A stretch of 64,000 bases of DNA from Warburgia ugandensis (lineage: Eukaryota; Streptophyta; Magnoliopsida; Canellales; Canellaceae). The stretch covers positions 37,554,684 through 37,618,683 of the forward strand of contig CP141128.1 in the NCBI GenBank assembly GCA_035236585.1, given 5' to 3'. The position numbers and the translations under genes are program-made. Shown piece after piece: positions 46,681-58,664 of the stretch (its first letter is position 1; each line of letters starts with the position of its first letter). The notes beneath the pieces were generated by a model. It did no database searches. It was not told where the DNA came from and was given only the letters and a program-made list of their open reading frames with translations.

Positions 46681-47625
46681 TGCAGAGTAGACTTCTCAAA
46701 TTTTGAATCTGTGTTCTCTCTTAATGAGAGAATACTCACTAAAAACACTATTAACTATTAGTTATACTAATAGTGAAAGTCATCTAAAAGCTCTTATAAG
46801 CAGTCTATAACTTCTGAAATTGACCGAATATTTTCCTTTTTCACAAACAAAGGAATATTTTCCAAAGATGATCTCTCCATCTTGCCAAATCAGAGTTTAA
46901 TATACTTAAAATAAAATGAAGACCAAGCCCCCATATCCAACATATCATATTGTCTTGTGCCTTTGGATAGAGGTCCACTAGTTTTATGATACATTTTGAA
47001 CAGAAAAATAATACATTTTTTGTTGTAGCACATTCAACTAAAATCTAGAACACAATGACCAAGATGTTCAAGACACTAAATAGAGGACCTACTTTTCTAC
47101 CCTGCAGCTCTCCCTATGTGCACCTCCTCTTGCTAGAACTTCTTCATCCAGCCACTTGATCTTAAGCATGAAGAAGAAGATCAAGTCGGCATTCAACATC
47201 AGTCTTGAGTTTCCACCAAAACTTGATTCCTTGCTACCTTCTCAATGCAATCCTTCCATGACCCTTTGCAATAAGCTGCAAATGGTTGCTTTTGCTATCC
47301 TCCTTGTCTTACCAGCTAGCCCTATATCTCGAAGACCCCAACTAATTTATTCAAACGTCACTGCATGCCGAAATTCTATCAGAGAACCAATTTTTTTACT
47401 TTTCATAATTGCAAAAGATAATATTCAATGGAATATTTGAACAAGAAAAATTCAAAGGGTGTTAGTTTAGATATAATATTGGAGTTGCAGCAGAAAATTC
47501 TTATGTTAAGCATTTTCATGGAAAGACAGGTCGAGATGCATGGAAGCTGTAGTATATAAAATAAAATATGCATATATAGGTGCGCACACATATGTACACA
47601 CAAATAGGGGGGGCTCATAACTTAC
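46681..47625. other. Anonymous intron DNA
   Basis: No recognised gene or repeat. The frame at 47156-47440 has no family signature. Confidence 0.4.
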
Positions 47626-47890
47626 ATCATTGTTGTGCCGTAGGTTATCAGCTCCACAACATGTTTTGGACAGTTTTACCCAATTTAAAGAGAAGAAGCA
47701 TGATCTAAAGATTGGATTTTCAATCATTTTCAGGTCCACAATAGAATCACTAGATTTAGCAACAAAAATATCCTGATTAGTAACCTTCCTCCTTGCAATC
47801 CTCCTTTCATCAGCCATGGAAACCGTAGGCCAGCTCTTTGCAGGAGAAGCAGCCCAATATTGAAACGAATACGTATCTTATGGAATCAGG
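47626..47890 (-). other. Exon-like antisense segment with splice signals
   Basis: Read on the minus strand it is preceded by aatttgtttgcag and followed by gtaagttatg, good plant splice sites. A frame with an in-frame ATG at 47817 reads MADERRIARRKVTNQDIFVA and stays open to the donor; I recognise no family. In the PRAT gene's own phase the segment would add about 26 codons (PDSIRYVFVSILGC...) and then a stop. It could be a cryptic or poison exon of that gene, an exon of another transcript, or chance. Confidence 0.3.
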
Positions 47891-48004
47891 CTGCAAACAA
47901 ATTTTAAGCGTTTAATCTTTTCTCTTGTCCTATTTTCTGATAAAATATGGTTTTCCAGGGCAAGACATCCATCATATAATTAAACCAAAGATCTTGAATA
48001 ATGA

Positions 48005-50521
48005 TGTTTATTATAAAATACCGCAAGTGCAGGGATCTATTGGAGTATAGAAAGTGCAAGTACGGGTCGATCCCATGAGGACTCAATCTTTAAGTTTATG
48101 GAATTTTAATTGAAATATATTTCAAACTATCTTAACCTAGCCATAAAATATGTGATAAGGAATCAAATAAAACTAGAATGAATAAATTTATCAAATTTTA
48201 AAGTCAACAGTATATATATATATATAGACACACACATATATATGCATATATTCAAAACTAAGTAACTTAATTTAATACTACTCATGTTAATAAAACATCA
48301 ATGGATTAAAAACATGGTATATGTTTGTTAAAAATCCTAATTATTATATTTTATCAACCCTAGTGATTCACCTAACTAAATATATATTTCTAGAGCATAA
48401 CTTGTATTTCTTACAATCACAAATTATCTAAGAATTTATATATATGAAGTTAATTAATATACTATAATTAGTTTTTGAACTATAGGAAATACCCCATAAT
48501 TCTTATGAAAAGAACACTAACTATGTATATTAATTTGCATATCCTAAGGTTGATATTCAAAACCTTAAATCTAACATATACTTCAACATGAATATACTTT
48601 GTTTTAGAGTTTCATCCTAACCCTAGGGAAAAGTTTAGCTACTCATATTAAACTCTAACATTATACTAAAAGCTATGCCTAAAAACATATTCTAAACAAT
48701 TTTAAAATGCTACACTAATTCTAACATAAAATAACTAATAATGGGCGTCCTAATCAAATTAATGCTAGAATAACAAAAAATAACAACAATGGAAAGCTAA
48801 CTAAAGCATGTAAAACTGAGCATACATAAAAAGGGCAGCCCCAGTGCACAAAGCTTTCGCCTATGCGGGGTCTGGGGAAGGGGCGGACTACAAGGGTCTA
48901 TAGTACTCAGCCTTACCTTGCATCTTTGCAAGACGTTGTTTCCATGCAGTGAACCCGTGACCTTAAGGTCACACGATGACAACCTTACCTTTGCGCCAAG
49001 GCTCCCCTTCTAAAACCGAGCATACATCTAACACAAAAATTAACAAACAATAACATTAACTAACTAATGAAATATATAATGAATGAATTCCATTAAACCA
49101 AAATTTAAAGTCTTACAAGAATGTAAACAACATGAATTAAAAGAACAAAACTAAAACTAAACTCCAATATGGGTTGAAGTTAGATTCTACAAACTCTCTT
49201 TGAAGAGTCATGAGACAAAAAGATTTCAACGAGTCCGCTCTAAGCCAAATGAACAAAGACATTAAATATGCCTTCGATCAACAACCAAATGAAGTTCTCT
49301 CTCTTGTTGTGTGACTCAACAAGTAGAGGGATACATCACCCAACAAGCCACAACCCCAAGGAACAACCACAAACCCAAATCCAAGCAAGATGATGTTTGT
49401 GTTAGGGTGACTGCTAGAAAAAGATGATGAAAGATGATGCAAGGGACAGGATGATGAGCTAGGTTAGAGAACTGCCAGGGGAAGAATGTTAAAAGCAAAG
49501 TTTCTTAGGATGGCCAAACACTTTTCTCACTATTTGAGCTTTCTACAACAACAAAAAAAAAAACAATGCGGAAGCGTATTCCACACGTGGACAGAGTTGA
49601 TACTCCCACATCCATAGCATGAGTAGTTGAAGCAAGTGAATGATTTGAAATAGGAAGATAGGATGAAAGGTTGGAGATGAAGGATGCCCATAGCTTTTTT
49701 CTCCTTCCATTCCAACTTCCTATACCATGCACAGCCCCTTTAAACTTCCTCCAATTCTCTCTCTTACACAAGACATCGTAGAGGGATATTACTCCTCAAA
49801 GAATGATGCGCAACCCCCTTGATCTCTCCCTCTTATCTCACCTCATCTGCCAAAGGATTGGATCGTGCCCAGTTATTTTCAATGATGTGATCGTGAATCC
49901 CTCAAGGATTAGAAAATGCGCCCAGCTTTCCTCCTAACTCCTATCTCTCCTATACCAAAACCTATCACACAAGTGGTTCCATCAAGGATTAGAAAATGCA
50001 CCCATCCATAAAAAATGTGGAATTCATGTGGTTCCCTCTCTTGGTTGAGTGAGTGCTAAGAGAAAGAAAATAATCTTCATGCAAGCCCTGCTTTCTAGGT
50101 TGTTTTGCTTCAGAAAAGATCTGTACGTGTGACTCCATTATATGTTATTCTAGCTTCACTTAAAAGCTCCCCTGAGATGCTGGTTCGCAAACACGCATAT
50201 ATGAGAAGTTGGCCACCTTATCTTTTGATAATGACAGCCTCTTTTGTGCGGATAAGGTTGGTCATGTGCGTGGGGTTTCTAATTGTTTTGAAATTGATAA
50301 GGGCACCAACATTACATTTTGATCTCTTCTGATCTTGGTTGAAGAGATGTGGGGGGTTGATTTAGCTTGGATTATAGACTAGCTTCTTTTTAGGGCTTCA
50401 AAATACCAAAAATGTCCACTTTTCTCAAAATAACCCATAGTAATAAATTAAGTGATTTTAGGATTAAAAGTATAATTTCTAAGGATGTTAAACGTAATAA
50501 TTATATGTATATTAAATAACA
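48005..50521 (-). repeat. Solo or orphan LTR, antisense, Athila-type
   Basis: On the minus strand its 3' end reads tgggatcgacccgtacttgc, then ccctgcacttgcgg, then aataaaca. This is the LTR-terminal wording of elements 1, 2 and 4. Proposed ends are tgttatttaat (50521) and ...aataaaca (48005), giving TG...CA. The left-end choice is uncertain and no clean target duplication is seen (aatga / atcaa). It contains an Au SINE (48828-49010) and no coding domain. Confidence 0.6.
48828..49010 (-). mobile_element. Au SINE, copy 1
   Basis: tRNA-derived SINE in minus orientation: head ggggagccttggcgcaaagg, a B-box-like gggttcac, body and tail gggctgccctttt. Flanked by 17-bp target duplications taaaactgagcatacat (48811-48827) and taaaaccgagcatacat (49011-49027), with one mismatch. 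Matches the angiosperm Au SINE family from memory. Confidence 0.92.
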
Positions 50522-50599
50522 ATCAAAACCAATGTTACCGAGAAGCATCTTTCAAGTGGGAAGCACGAATCCCAGACTCATGCTTCGAAAGCAAGAAGC

Positions 50600-53500
50600 A
50601 AAGCATCACAATCAAGACCATATCCCAATTAGGGGTCGTTCACATGAATCTTGTTCTCCCATTACCCTCTATTAAGTTTTAAATCTTTTCTCACCACTTC
50701 TATCCACATTCTTTTTGGGCCTTCCACTTGCCCTGTTAGAACCTTAGACTTAGATCGTCTCAAGCCTAACCGGTGTCACTTTTGGTCTTCGTTGGACATG
50801 TCCAAACCATCTAAGTCTAACCTCCCTCATCTTGTTACCTATTGGTGTTATCCCTAAGTTTCCTCTATTGTTTTTTCATTCCTAATTCTATTCTTTCCTA
50901 TCTTTCCACTCATCCATCTCAACATCCTCATTTCCACTATGCTCATCCTATGAACATGATGTTCCTTAACTGCCCAACACTCTGATCCATAGAACATAGC
51001 ATCCTATAGAATTTTCCTTTTAGTTTGAGTGGTACCCTCCGATCACCAAAACTCCAAATGCACATCTCAATTTGTTTCAACTTGCTGTGATTCCATAGGT
51101 AACCTCCCTCTCAATCTCTCCACTCTCATGAATCATCAATCCTGAGTACTGAAAATGGTCTTTTACGGGGACTTCTTGGTAATCAATCTTTACTGGTGCT
51201 CCACTCCGACTCCTCTCCTTGATAAAATTGCATTCTATATACTCTGTCTTAGTAGTTAGCTAATTTTAAATACTTTATGTTCTAATGTTTATCTCCATAA
51301 CTCTAGCTTTGTGTTTACACCCTCCCTTGTCTCATCAATTAAAACTATATCATTTGCAATAACATGCACTAGGAAATCTCTTCGTGCAAATGTTTTATTA
51401 ATTCATTCATAACCAACGTGACAAGGTATGAGCTCAATGCATATCTTGGTGCAATCCTACAGTGATAGGAAAATCACCAGTCTCTCCGCTAGTGGTCTTA
51501 ACATTCGTTACCACTCCCTCCTACATATCTTTATTATGTCTATATGCCCCAGTAAAACCCCTTTCTCGCCAAACACCCTTCATATTAACTCTCTAGAGAC
51601 TCTATCATAAGCTTTCTCTAAGTTATTAATTAAAGACCGTGTGGAGGTCCTTCCTTCACTTCTGGTATTTCTCTATTAATTGTCTTAGTAAGAAAATAGC
51701 TTTCATGGTAGACCTCCCAGGCATGAAACCAAACTGGTTATCCGATACACTTGTCTCATGTCGTAATCTCTTCTCAATCACTCTTTCAATGTTGCATAGT
51801 GTGGCTCATAAGATTGATCCCCGATAATTAGTGCAGCTCTATATGTCTCCTTTATTCTCAAAATTTGGTACAATAAAGTTGTTCCTCCATTCATCTAGCA
51901 TTATCTTTGATTTTATAATCTTGTAAAACAACTTCGTCAACCCAACTACTTCAGTATCACCCATATGCTTCCAAACCTCTATTGGTATACCATTGGGCCC
52001 TAAGGCCATTCCTAATTTCATCTTTTTCACGACCTTTTTCACTTCAAGTATTCTAATCCTACGACGGTATCTATGATGTCCACTTTTATTTAGGTTTACA
52101 GTACTTTCAATCCCTATATTCTCAAGGCAAATGTCATTTAGCAATTTTTTAAAGTAACTTTCCCACCTTGTTTGATCTCGTCATCTTTGACTAATATCCT
52201 ATGATCATCACTTCTAATGCACTTAATATGGTCTAAGTCCTTACCCTTCTGTTCTCTTATTTTTGCAAGTTTAAACACACCGTTCTCACCTTCTCTCAAT
52301 CATAGTCTATTATAGAGATCATCATATACCTTATGTTTAGCCTTACAATTCTCTTAGCAACCTTTTAGCATTCTTATACTGTTCATAGTTTTCATTATTT
52401 CTAATCTTCTACACGCTTTAAAACACATTCGTTTTTCATTAATAACTTTTTGCACTATTTCACTCCACCACCAAGTTTCCTTTATTAATTGCCTTTTACC
52501 TTTAGATACTCCTAAGACATCTTTTGCTACTTTCTTAATAGACTCGCCCATATTAATCTACATGATGTTTACTTTTGTTTCATTATTCCAGTTTCCTTCT
52601 ACCATCAACTTATTTGTGAGCGGTGTTATTTTCTCCCCTTTTAAGTTCCACCACTTAGTTTTTGGATACCTATTAACTTCATTTCCTTTCTTCAATCTTT
52701 TAATGTAGATATCCATAACCATTAACCTATGTTGTGAGGTTAAACTCTCACCAAGTATCACCTTACACATTAATCTTTCGGTATTCCTATGTAAAAAAAA
52801 AAGTCTATTTGGCTTTTATGGAATTCACTTTTAAAAGTTATTAAGTGTTCATCTCGAGGATAGCTTCCCCCATCTCATTTCGTTCTTCAATACATTCTGC
52901 CCATCTCATTTGGGTCTCCAATACCATACCCTCCATATACCTTATCATATCCTTCTTTTTCTTTTCCTACATGGTCATTTAAGTCTACTCATATAAATAT
53001 CCCCTCTATTAGAAATATCTTACATGACTCCCATCATATCTTCCCAAAACTATCTCTTGATTATATCTTCTAACCCTACTTGTGGTACGCATGCACTAAT
53101 AACATTTATGATCTTCTCTCTATAACAAGTTTTATCATTATAATTCTATCTCTGGTTCTTTTAACATCTACAACTTTATCCTTTAATTCTTTATCCGTTA
53201 CTACCGTACGCAATTTCTGTTATTATCCTTTCCTATGTACCAGAGTTTGTAACCATTGATTTCTCCAGTTTTAGCCCCTTGCCACTTGATTTCTTGGATG
53301 CAAACGATGTTGACTCTCCTACGTTTCATTGTATCTACTAACTTCAGACTCTTACCTGTAAATGTCCCTATATTCCATATGACGATACAAATCTTATGCT
53401 CTTGAGCTAGCCTATTTACTCATGCACTTCTCGACCCTCCATGACATGAACCCATGCCTACTTTCTACTACACTTGGATTCAAATACAACACGTTGCTTC

Positions 53501-53650
53501 CAAGGGGACGTTCTAGCAACCCTTGCCCATTTTCCACTATACCCGAAATCCGATGTAATGCGTGGCTTCCAAGAGAACACCCTAGCAACCCTTGCCCATT
53601 TTCCACTACACCTGGGATCCAATGCAGCAACTAGCTTCTAGGGGAACACA
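50600..53650 (-). mobile_element. RTE-clade LINE, decayed, near full length
   Basis: Minus-strand non-LTR retrotransposon with endonuclease, RT and an RTE-type tail. Endonuclease wording lies at about 52560-53400 (TGKSLKLVDTMK region; GESLTSQHRLMVMD at 52700-52745). RT wording: GPNGIPIEVWKHMGD (about 51955-52000), QFGFMPGRSTM-like (about 51720-51750), and IANDIVLIDE (about 51345-51375), where the family has A-D-D, so the first catalytic Asp is Asn. Near the C-terminus RLRWFGHVQRRP (about 50785-50820) is a hallmark of plant RTE LINEs. The 3' UTR ends near 50600. Numerous stops and frameshifts. In the same orientation as the host gene. Confidence 0.88.
53446..53650 (-). repeat. Three ~69-bp tandem repeats at the 5' end of the LINE
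   Basis: Units begin near 53446, 53516 and 53585. The last two share gcaacccttgcccattttcc exactly, and all three share ggattc/gggatcca-type and ttccaa-gggaac phrases. Upstream of the endonuclease region, so they lie in the 5' UTR; 5' tandem monomers are known in LINE promoters. Confidence 0.75.
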
Positions 53651-55597
53651 TTAAACTCATTAATGGATTAAATAACTCAAATTTTAATGGCATGTAACAT
53701 AAGAAAGGGCAAAATGTACACTTTCTCCCAAATATCTCTCTCTCTCCCTCTCTCTGAAGCCCTAGACCTCCATTGCCTACGATCTTGTGATTTATTTGAG
53801 GAAAATAGTCATTTTGGGCCAAAATTCTGGCAAAACACTTAACGTCCAACAAACTACAAAAAAACAATGAACAACTATTTTCAATCTATTTTCATTTTTG
53901 AAGAAGAAGAAGAAAACATTGAGTTTGTTCTTCAAATTTTTTGGATATGAGATCTTGTCATTTGGATATTGGATTTTGATATTTTGTATTACATTTTGTG
54001 ACTTTTGTGGTTACTACTACCAAATGTGGAGTTACAAAATATGGATTTTGGATTTAAAATTTAGATTTGAAATGGCAAAGTGTATGTATGTAGTTGTTGT
54101 TTTTCGAAAAAATTTCTGCATTTTTTGTACTTTATGGTAACATTTAGTATTTTTTTTATTTGCTCTTTGCACTATTACCTTGAAAAAATACTTGCTTCCC
54201 ATTTCTCGCTTCTAGCACTTGCAACTTAGATCAAGACCCATTTCCATTTAGCAACAAATTGACTTTCTCTCAATTAAGACCCATACTGGCTCTCTCATTG
54301 GAGGGATTGGCCCAGGTGAATATGAAGCCCTAGAACTCGCCCAATATGATGCAGCGTACAAAGCTGCTAACACTGGGACAAGCTGTAAATGACAACAGAA
54401 ACAGTAGAAAGCACAAAAAATTGAGCTGAGAGGACCCAAATTGCACCCAAAACAGAACAGAGATGAACAAAACCTTGTTTTACCTCAATCTATTTCATAT
54501 TAAGTTCAATTCTCAAGTTACATTCTCCTAAAACAACCTAAAAACAGTTCTTATATAGACTCATATAGTCAAGCATAGATTAGATTCTACATTTTCAAAA
54601 CAAACTACTGGGGAAATAACTAAGGCAAGAAAAATAGAAAGACCTTTTCCTAAGCCAGACTCTCAAGAACTAGACAACTGACTAAGAGATGCTCTAGTCC
54701 TGAACTCAGCACACAAGGGTTCTGCACCCCCACTTTACCATGATGGAGCCACATTTAGTTGATCAAGACTCGTTCATGTGATTTATCTAATTCCCAATAT
54801 CTTATATCATGAACATCACCAAGATTGAATGGCATTAACATCCAAGGATTGTACTTTCAACTCGTTCATTTGGACCATTCTTTAAACAGTGTCGATGACC
54901 GTCCATGTTTATATGACTGAAAGTTCATCTCTCAGTTTCTAAACTCATCCAATCAGCAATGTTTTAGGTTTAATAGTCATCCACAACAAGAGAAATCAGA
55001 TGAACTGGTCTGATCAACCAAATTTAAGTCTAGCATGGTAAAGTGGGAGCATACCATCCTTACTTGTGTGCTGTGTGAGAACTTTAGCATTTCTTGCTAA
55101 CTAAGTCAAACTACACAAAACTTACTAAAAGACATAAATGTGTTTCAATAAACTTCTAAAAAACTTAACTACCCAACTTATATAATAGGTAGGACCCACA
55201 ACAAATGAGAAACATAAAACAATGTGGATGCTACTGTAGCACCCCACTATAGCATTAGCTTTTATCTTTGTTCCATCATTCTCACCTGGTTGGAGAAAAC
55301 TCATGCTCAAGTTTTTGTAGTCTTTGCTGGAACTTTGTAAGGAACTAAGTATTTAACACTACACACATCTAAAACATGAGCAGGAACCAGCATTTGATAA
55401 ACATTAGACCTTAAATTCTTTACCACCACAGATGGCTCAACTGTATTTTCAACAAGCTTGTTGTAGTCTCTCTACATCAAAGGCAACCATCTTGCTATGC
55501 TTATTTCCAGATATATATATCTTGCATTACGGAGTTCTATGTAATGGTGAATCTGCATGGACTTGAAACGTCCAGCAAAGTCTTCAACCTCCATGCC
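53651..55597. other. Anonymous intron DNA with one coding-like patch
   Basis: No known repeat recognised. On the plus strand 54252-54392 is an open stretch reading THTGSLIGGIGPGEYEALEL then AQYDAAYKAANTG and a stop. It is preceded by a stop and has no ATG. Its composition looks like real protein, but I cannot name the family. Confidence 0.4.
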
Positions 55598-55614
55598 AAA
55601 GCCCAAACCACGTA

Positions 55615-55794
55615 AAGGGCAGCCCCGGTGCACAAAGCTCCCGTGTATGCAGGGTCCGAGGAAGGGGCGGACCACAAGGGTCAATAGTATGCAGCCTTAC
55701 CTTGCATTTTGCAAGAGGCTGTTTCCACGCCTTGAACCTGTGACCTCAAGGTCACAAGACGACAACTCTACCATCGCACCAAGGCTCCCCTTCT
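55615..55794 (-). mobile_element. Au SINE, copy 2
   Basis: Minus orientation. Target duplications aaagcccaaaccacgta (55598-55614) and aaagcccaaatcatgta (55795-55811), 17 bp with two mismatches. Head, B-box-like caggttcaagg and tail gggctgcccttt are intact. Confidence 0.92.
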
Positions 55795-55811
55795 AAAGCC
55801 CAAATCATGTA

Positions 55812-57023
55812 CCATACCCAAATCAATTACATAGTTCCCAAGAGAAATATGATCTGTTGATCTAGGTCTAGTTCTAGGTCTAGTATATGCAACATTTCCT
55901 TGTAGCAGCAATGGATTCTACTGTTTAGGGTTAATGCCAACTTCACTCATCCACAAATTTCCCAAACTTCCCCTGAATGACTTATGGTTTTCAGTATGTG
56001 AGTAGTTGATATATCAATTTGCCCGATCACAACCGACACCAAATCCTTCTCAAGAATATCTTTATCCTCAGTGTAATCATCATAAATGGGTCTAACATCA
56101 ATGTGAAGATCTGCTACATCCATTTCCTCATGCACCAATTCTATTAAGTTGTACTCTTCCTCAATATACTCATCATAAACTGGAAGATTGTTACCATTTT
56201 GGCATCCCAAAGATTCAAGCCAGCAATCAATCACGCTAAGCATGTTTTGGAGCTTCTCAAGTTCATGATAAATGGAATAACTTCATTTCTTATCCCCCCA
56301 AACAAAGGGCTCCATACAGAAAACACAACCATGAATCAGATTCTTAAATTACTCCTCAGATCCATCATCACCATTATCGTGGATCTGAGATTCTATTCAC
56401 ACTAAGAGCTGGAAAAGGGCTTCTACTTGCCTCCTCCATTCTCTACATCCTTCTGGAAATCAGAAGCAGCAATACATTGTCACTGTCTTTAACTAGAGCC
56501 ATGAGATGCAAGATTACAGCAAAGACCTCAGACTGCACTGATAACAGCTGATGCAGTGAACAAATATGTTCAGAAGGACCCACTGTAGCAGGTTACTGGA
56601 GCAGTAGCTTTTATCTTCGTTCCATCACAATCAAATCCGACAAATGTCATTGATGATTTTCAGAGACAGGTTTGTCAAACAAGACCTAGCTGGTTTTTGG
56701 AAAAGATCTATTTTTGACAAGAGGTAAGATCTAAAGAGAGGTTAGTAATGGGTCTCATGAAGATCAAGTACTAGATTGATCAGGAAATCTGTTCAAAGAG
56801 GTTAAATGTGAGCTTTTGTTTTTATAATTCCCCAGTGATGATGAAGGCATCAATTACCATGATGGTGGTGGTTAAAGGAATTGTAGAGACGGGTTAACTA
56901 CATGGCTCAGTTTGTAATTCTATACTTAATGGAAGGGCTGTTTATTATGGCATTTCAGTAATTATGAATAATTAAAAAATTAAAAAGACTAGAAAACCAG
57001 TTTTTAGATTTACATAACTGCCC
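55812..57023. other. Anonymous intron DNA
   Basis: A minus-strand acidic frame (55947-56243; LPVYDEYIEEEYNLIELVHE) resembles acidic linkers of Ty3/gypsy polyproteins but has no enzyme motif, so I do not call it. A phrase tagcttttatcttcgttccatca at about 56610 is similar to one at 55253, suggesting a short dispersed repeat. Confidence 0.35.
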
Positions 57024-57038
57024 CTGGTCAAAGGCAAA

Positions 57039-57199
57039 GGGGAGCCTCGGTGCAATGGAAAAGTTGTCATCGTGTGATCTTTGAGGTCATGGGTCCTCTT
57101 GCAAAAAATGCAAGGTATGGCTGTGTACTATAGACCCTTGTGGTCTGCCCCTTTCCAGGACCCTGCATACAAGGGAGCTTCGTGCACCGGGGCTGCCCA
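57039..57199 (+). mobile_element. Au SINE, copy 3 (internal deletion)
   Basis: Plus orientation. Target duplications ctggtcaaaggcaaa (57024-57038) and ctggtcaagggcaaa (57200-57214), one mismatch. It lacks about 18 bases between catgggt and cctcttgc, removing most of the B box, and its tail ends gctgccca without a T run. Confidence 0.9.
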
Positions 57200-57214
57200 C
57201 TGGTCAAGGGCAAA

Positions 57215-57811
57215 ATAAATCCAACAGAATTGTGGAGGTATATATACCACTGAATTTATAGAATGTGAAACAATTTTGCACTATCCCAAACATGTGATGA
57301 TGATTACAGATAGGGATATACTATTCTCTCAAAGAAAATCACTCCACTACATCAAATTTCTTTAAAATATAAGTGAACTAATTGAATGTGAAGGAAAAAA
57401 AAGACACATCATAATTCAGCTTGATATGGTGTGTGTACATAAATAGTACATGTGATGTTTGGTGATCCAAACAACTGATCTTTTGGACTGCATCTTAGAT
57501 AGGCTATGTACCAGATATCTTCTCCACTGGCTCAGCCTAGGACATAGCCCAAAAGATGAAAGTTTGCATACCTAGTCTCTTCTACAATTGTTCTTTTATC
57601 TAATGACGCCACATAATTTCGCCATGAATACAAGCCAAGACCACATAACCAAGATTCAGTAGCTTCTTTCACAATTGTTATTTTATCTAATGACTTTGCA
57701 TAATTTCCCCAAGAATATGAGCCAAGACCACATAACCAAGATTCAGTAGCTTCTTTCACATGATTTTTCAAAATCTAAATGTTTTATGTACAGTAGGAAG
57801 CTGCCAGTTGA
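57215..57811. other. Intron DNA with an 86-bp tandem duplication
   Basis: The duplication is at 57584-57669 and 57670-57755 (acaattgtt-ttttatctaa ... agattcagtagcttctttc). Otherwise nothing recognised. Confidence 0.8.
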
Positions 57812-57992
57812 AGGGGAGCCTTGGCGCAACGGTAAAAGTTGTCGTCATGTGACCTTGAGTTCATGGGTTCAAGGTGTGGAATCAGCTTCTTGCAAAATGC
57901 AAGGTAAGGCTGCCTACTATAGATCCTTGTGGTCCCCCCCTTCCCTGGACCCCGCATAGGCGGGAGCTTCGTGCACCGGGGCTGCCCTTTTT
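57812..57992 (+). mobile_element. Au SINE, copy 4
   Basis: Plus orientation. Target duplications aggaagctgccagttga (57795-57811) and aggaagctgccacttga (57993-58009), one mismatch. A box ggcgcaacggta and B-box-like gggttcaaggt present; tail ctgccctttt. Confidence 0.93.
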
Positions 57993-58082
57993 AGGAAGCT
58001 GCCACTTGATATGACTACTGACTATGTTTCTTAGAGCGTCCATAATGAGAAGTAATTTTAATCCAATTGTCAATGCAAACAA

Positions 58083-58273
58083 TGAAGGGGAGCCTTGGCG
58101 CAACGGTAGAGTTGTCGTCATGTGACCTTGAGGTCTCGGGTTTGAGGCGTGGAAACAGCCTCTTACAAAGCAAGGTAAGGCTGAGTACTATTGACCCTTT
58201 GTGGTTCACCCCTTCCTCGGACCCCGCATACGTGGGAGCTTCGTGCACGGGGCTGCCCCCCCCCCCCCCCCCC
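58083..58273 (+). mobile_element. Au SINE, copy 5 (poly-C tail)
   Basis: Plus orientation. Target duplications gtcaatgcaaacaa (58069-58082) and gtcaatgcaagcaa (58274-58287), one mismatch. The tail after ggctg is 18 consecutive C (58256-58273), where other copies have CCC followed by T. Confidence 0.92.
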
Positions 58274-58664
58274 GTCAATGCAAGCAACCCCTACAGTTTG
58301 CAATAAAAGAAATCCCTCTAACAAATCCAATTCAATGATTGGCACTACTGAATTATTGTCAGTACAAGCATTTGTTGTTTGGTGCAAGATTTCCAGTAAA
58401 AGTTCCATTCTCAACCTGTACTTGTTCAGCAATAACCAGATAGTTAGACATCCACATAATGGATCCATTTTAACAACTTTGAACAAAATCATCATAGTAA
58501 CATAAGCACTGTTTTAGACATGAGAACAATTTGAAAAGCAAGGGGCAAAAGTCAATTCACTAAGATCTTATCAGTAAATTGCTTAGTTCACCTAGAAAGA
58601 AGTATGAATTCAATGACAAACATAATATGTAGGACAAGTAAACCGTGCAGCAGGAATAACTAAC

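Larger units (their letters stand above)
41443..58664 (-). other. 17.2-kb intron of the PRAT-family gene
   Basis: Bounded by the donor at 58664 and the acceptor at 41443. It contains, by coordinate: anonymous DNA, a caulimovirid coat-protein fossil (45090-46680), an antisense exon-like frame (47626-47890), an antisense LTR (48005-50521), an RTE LINE (about 50600-53650), five Au SINEs and several short tandem duplications. Recognised insertions account for roughly 8 kb. Confidence 0.8.

Noticed and set aside
48200..48245. TA/CA dinucleotide tract as an origin or regulatory site
   Set aside because: Simple microsatellite inside an antisense LTR; nothing else supports a function.
55947..56243. 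Minus-strand acidic frame as a Ty3/gypsy gag-pol linker
   Set aside because: Acidic Tyr-rich wording is suggestive, but no zinc knuckle, protease or RT motif lies on either side.
58067..58306. Open frames overlapping SINE copies (also near 48797, 55557, 57882 and 63111)
   Set aside because: They translate the SINE sequence itself in several frames; no protein is encoded by these elements.
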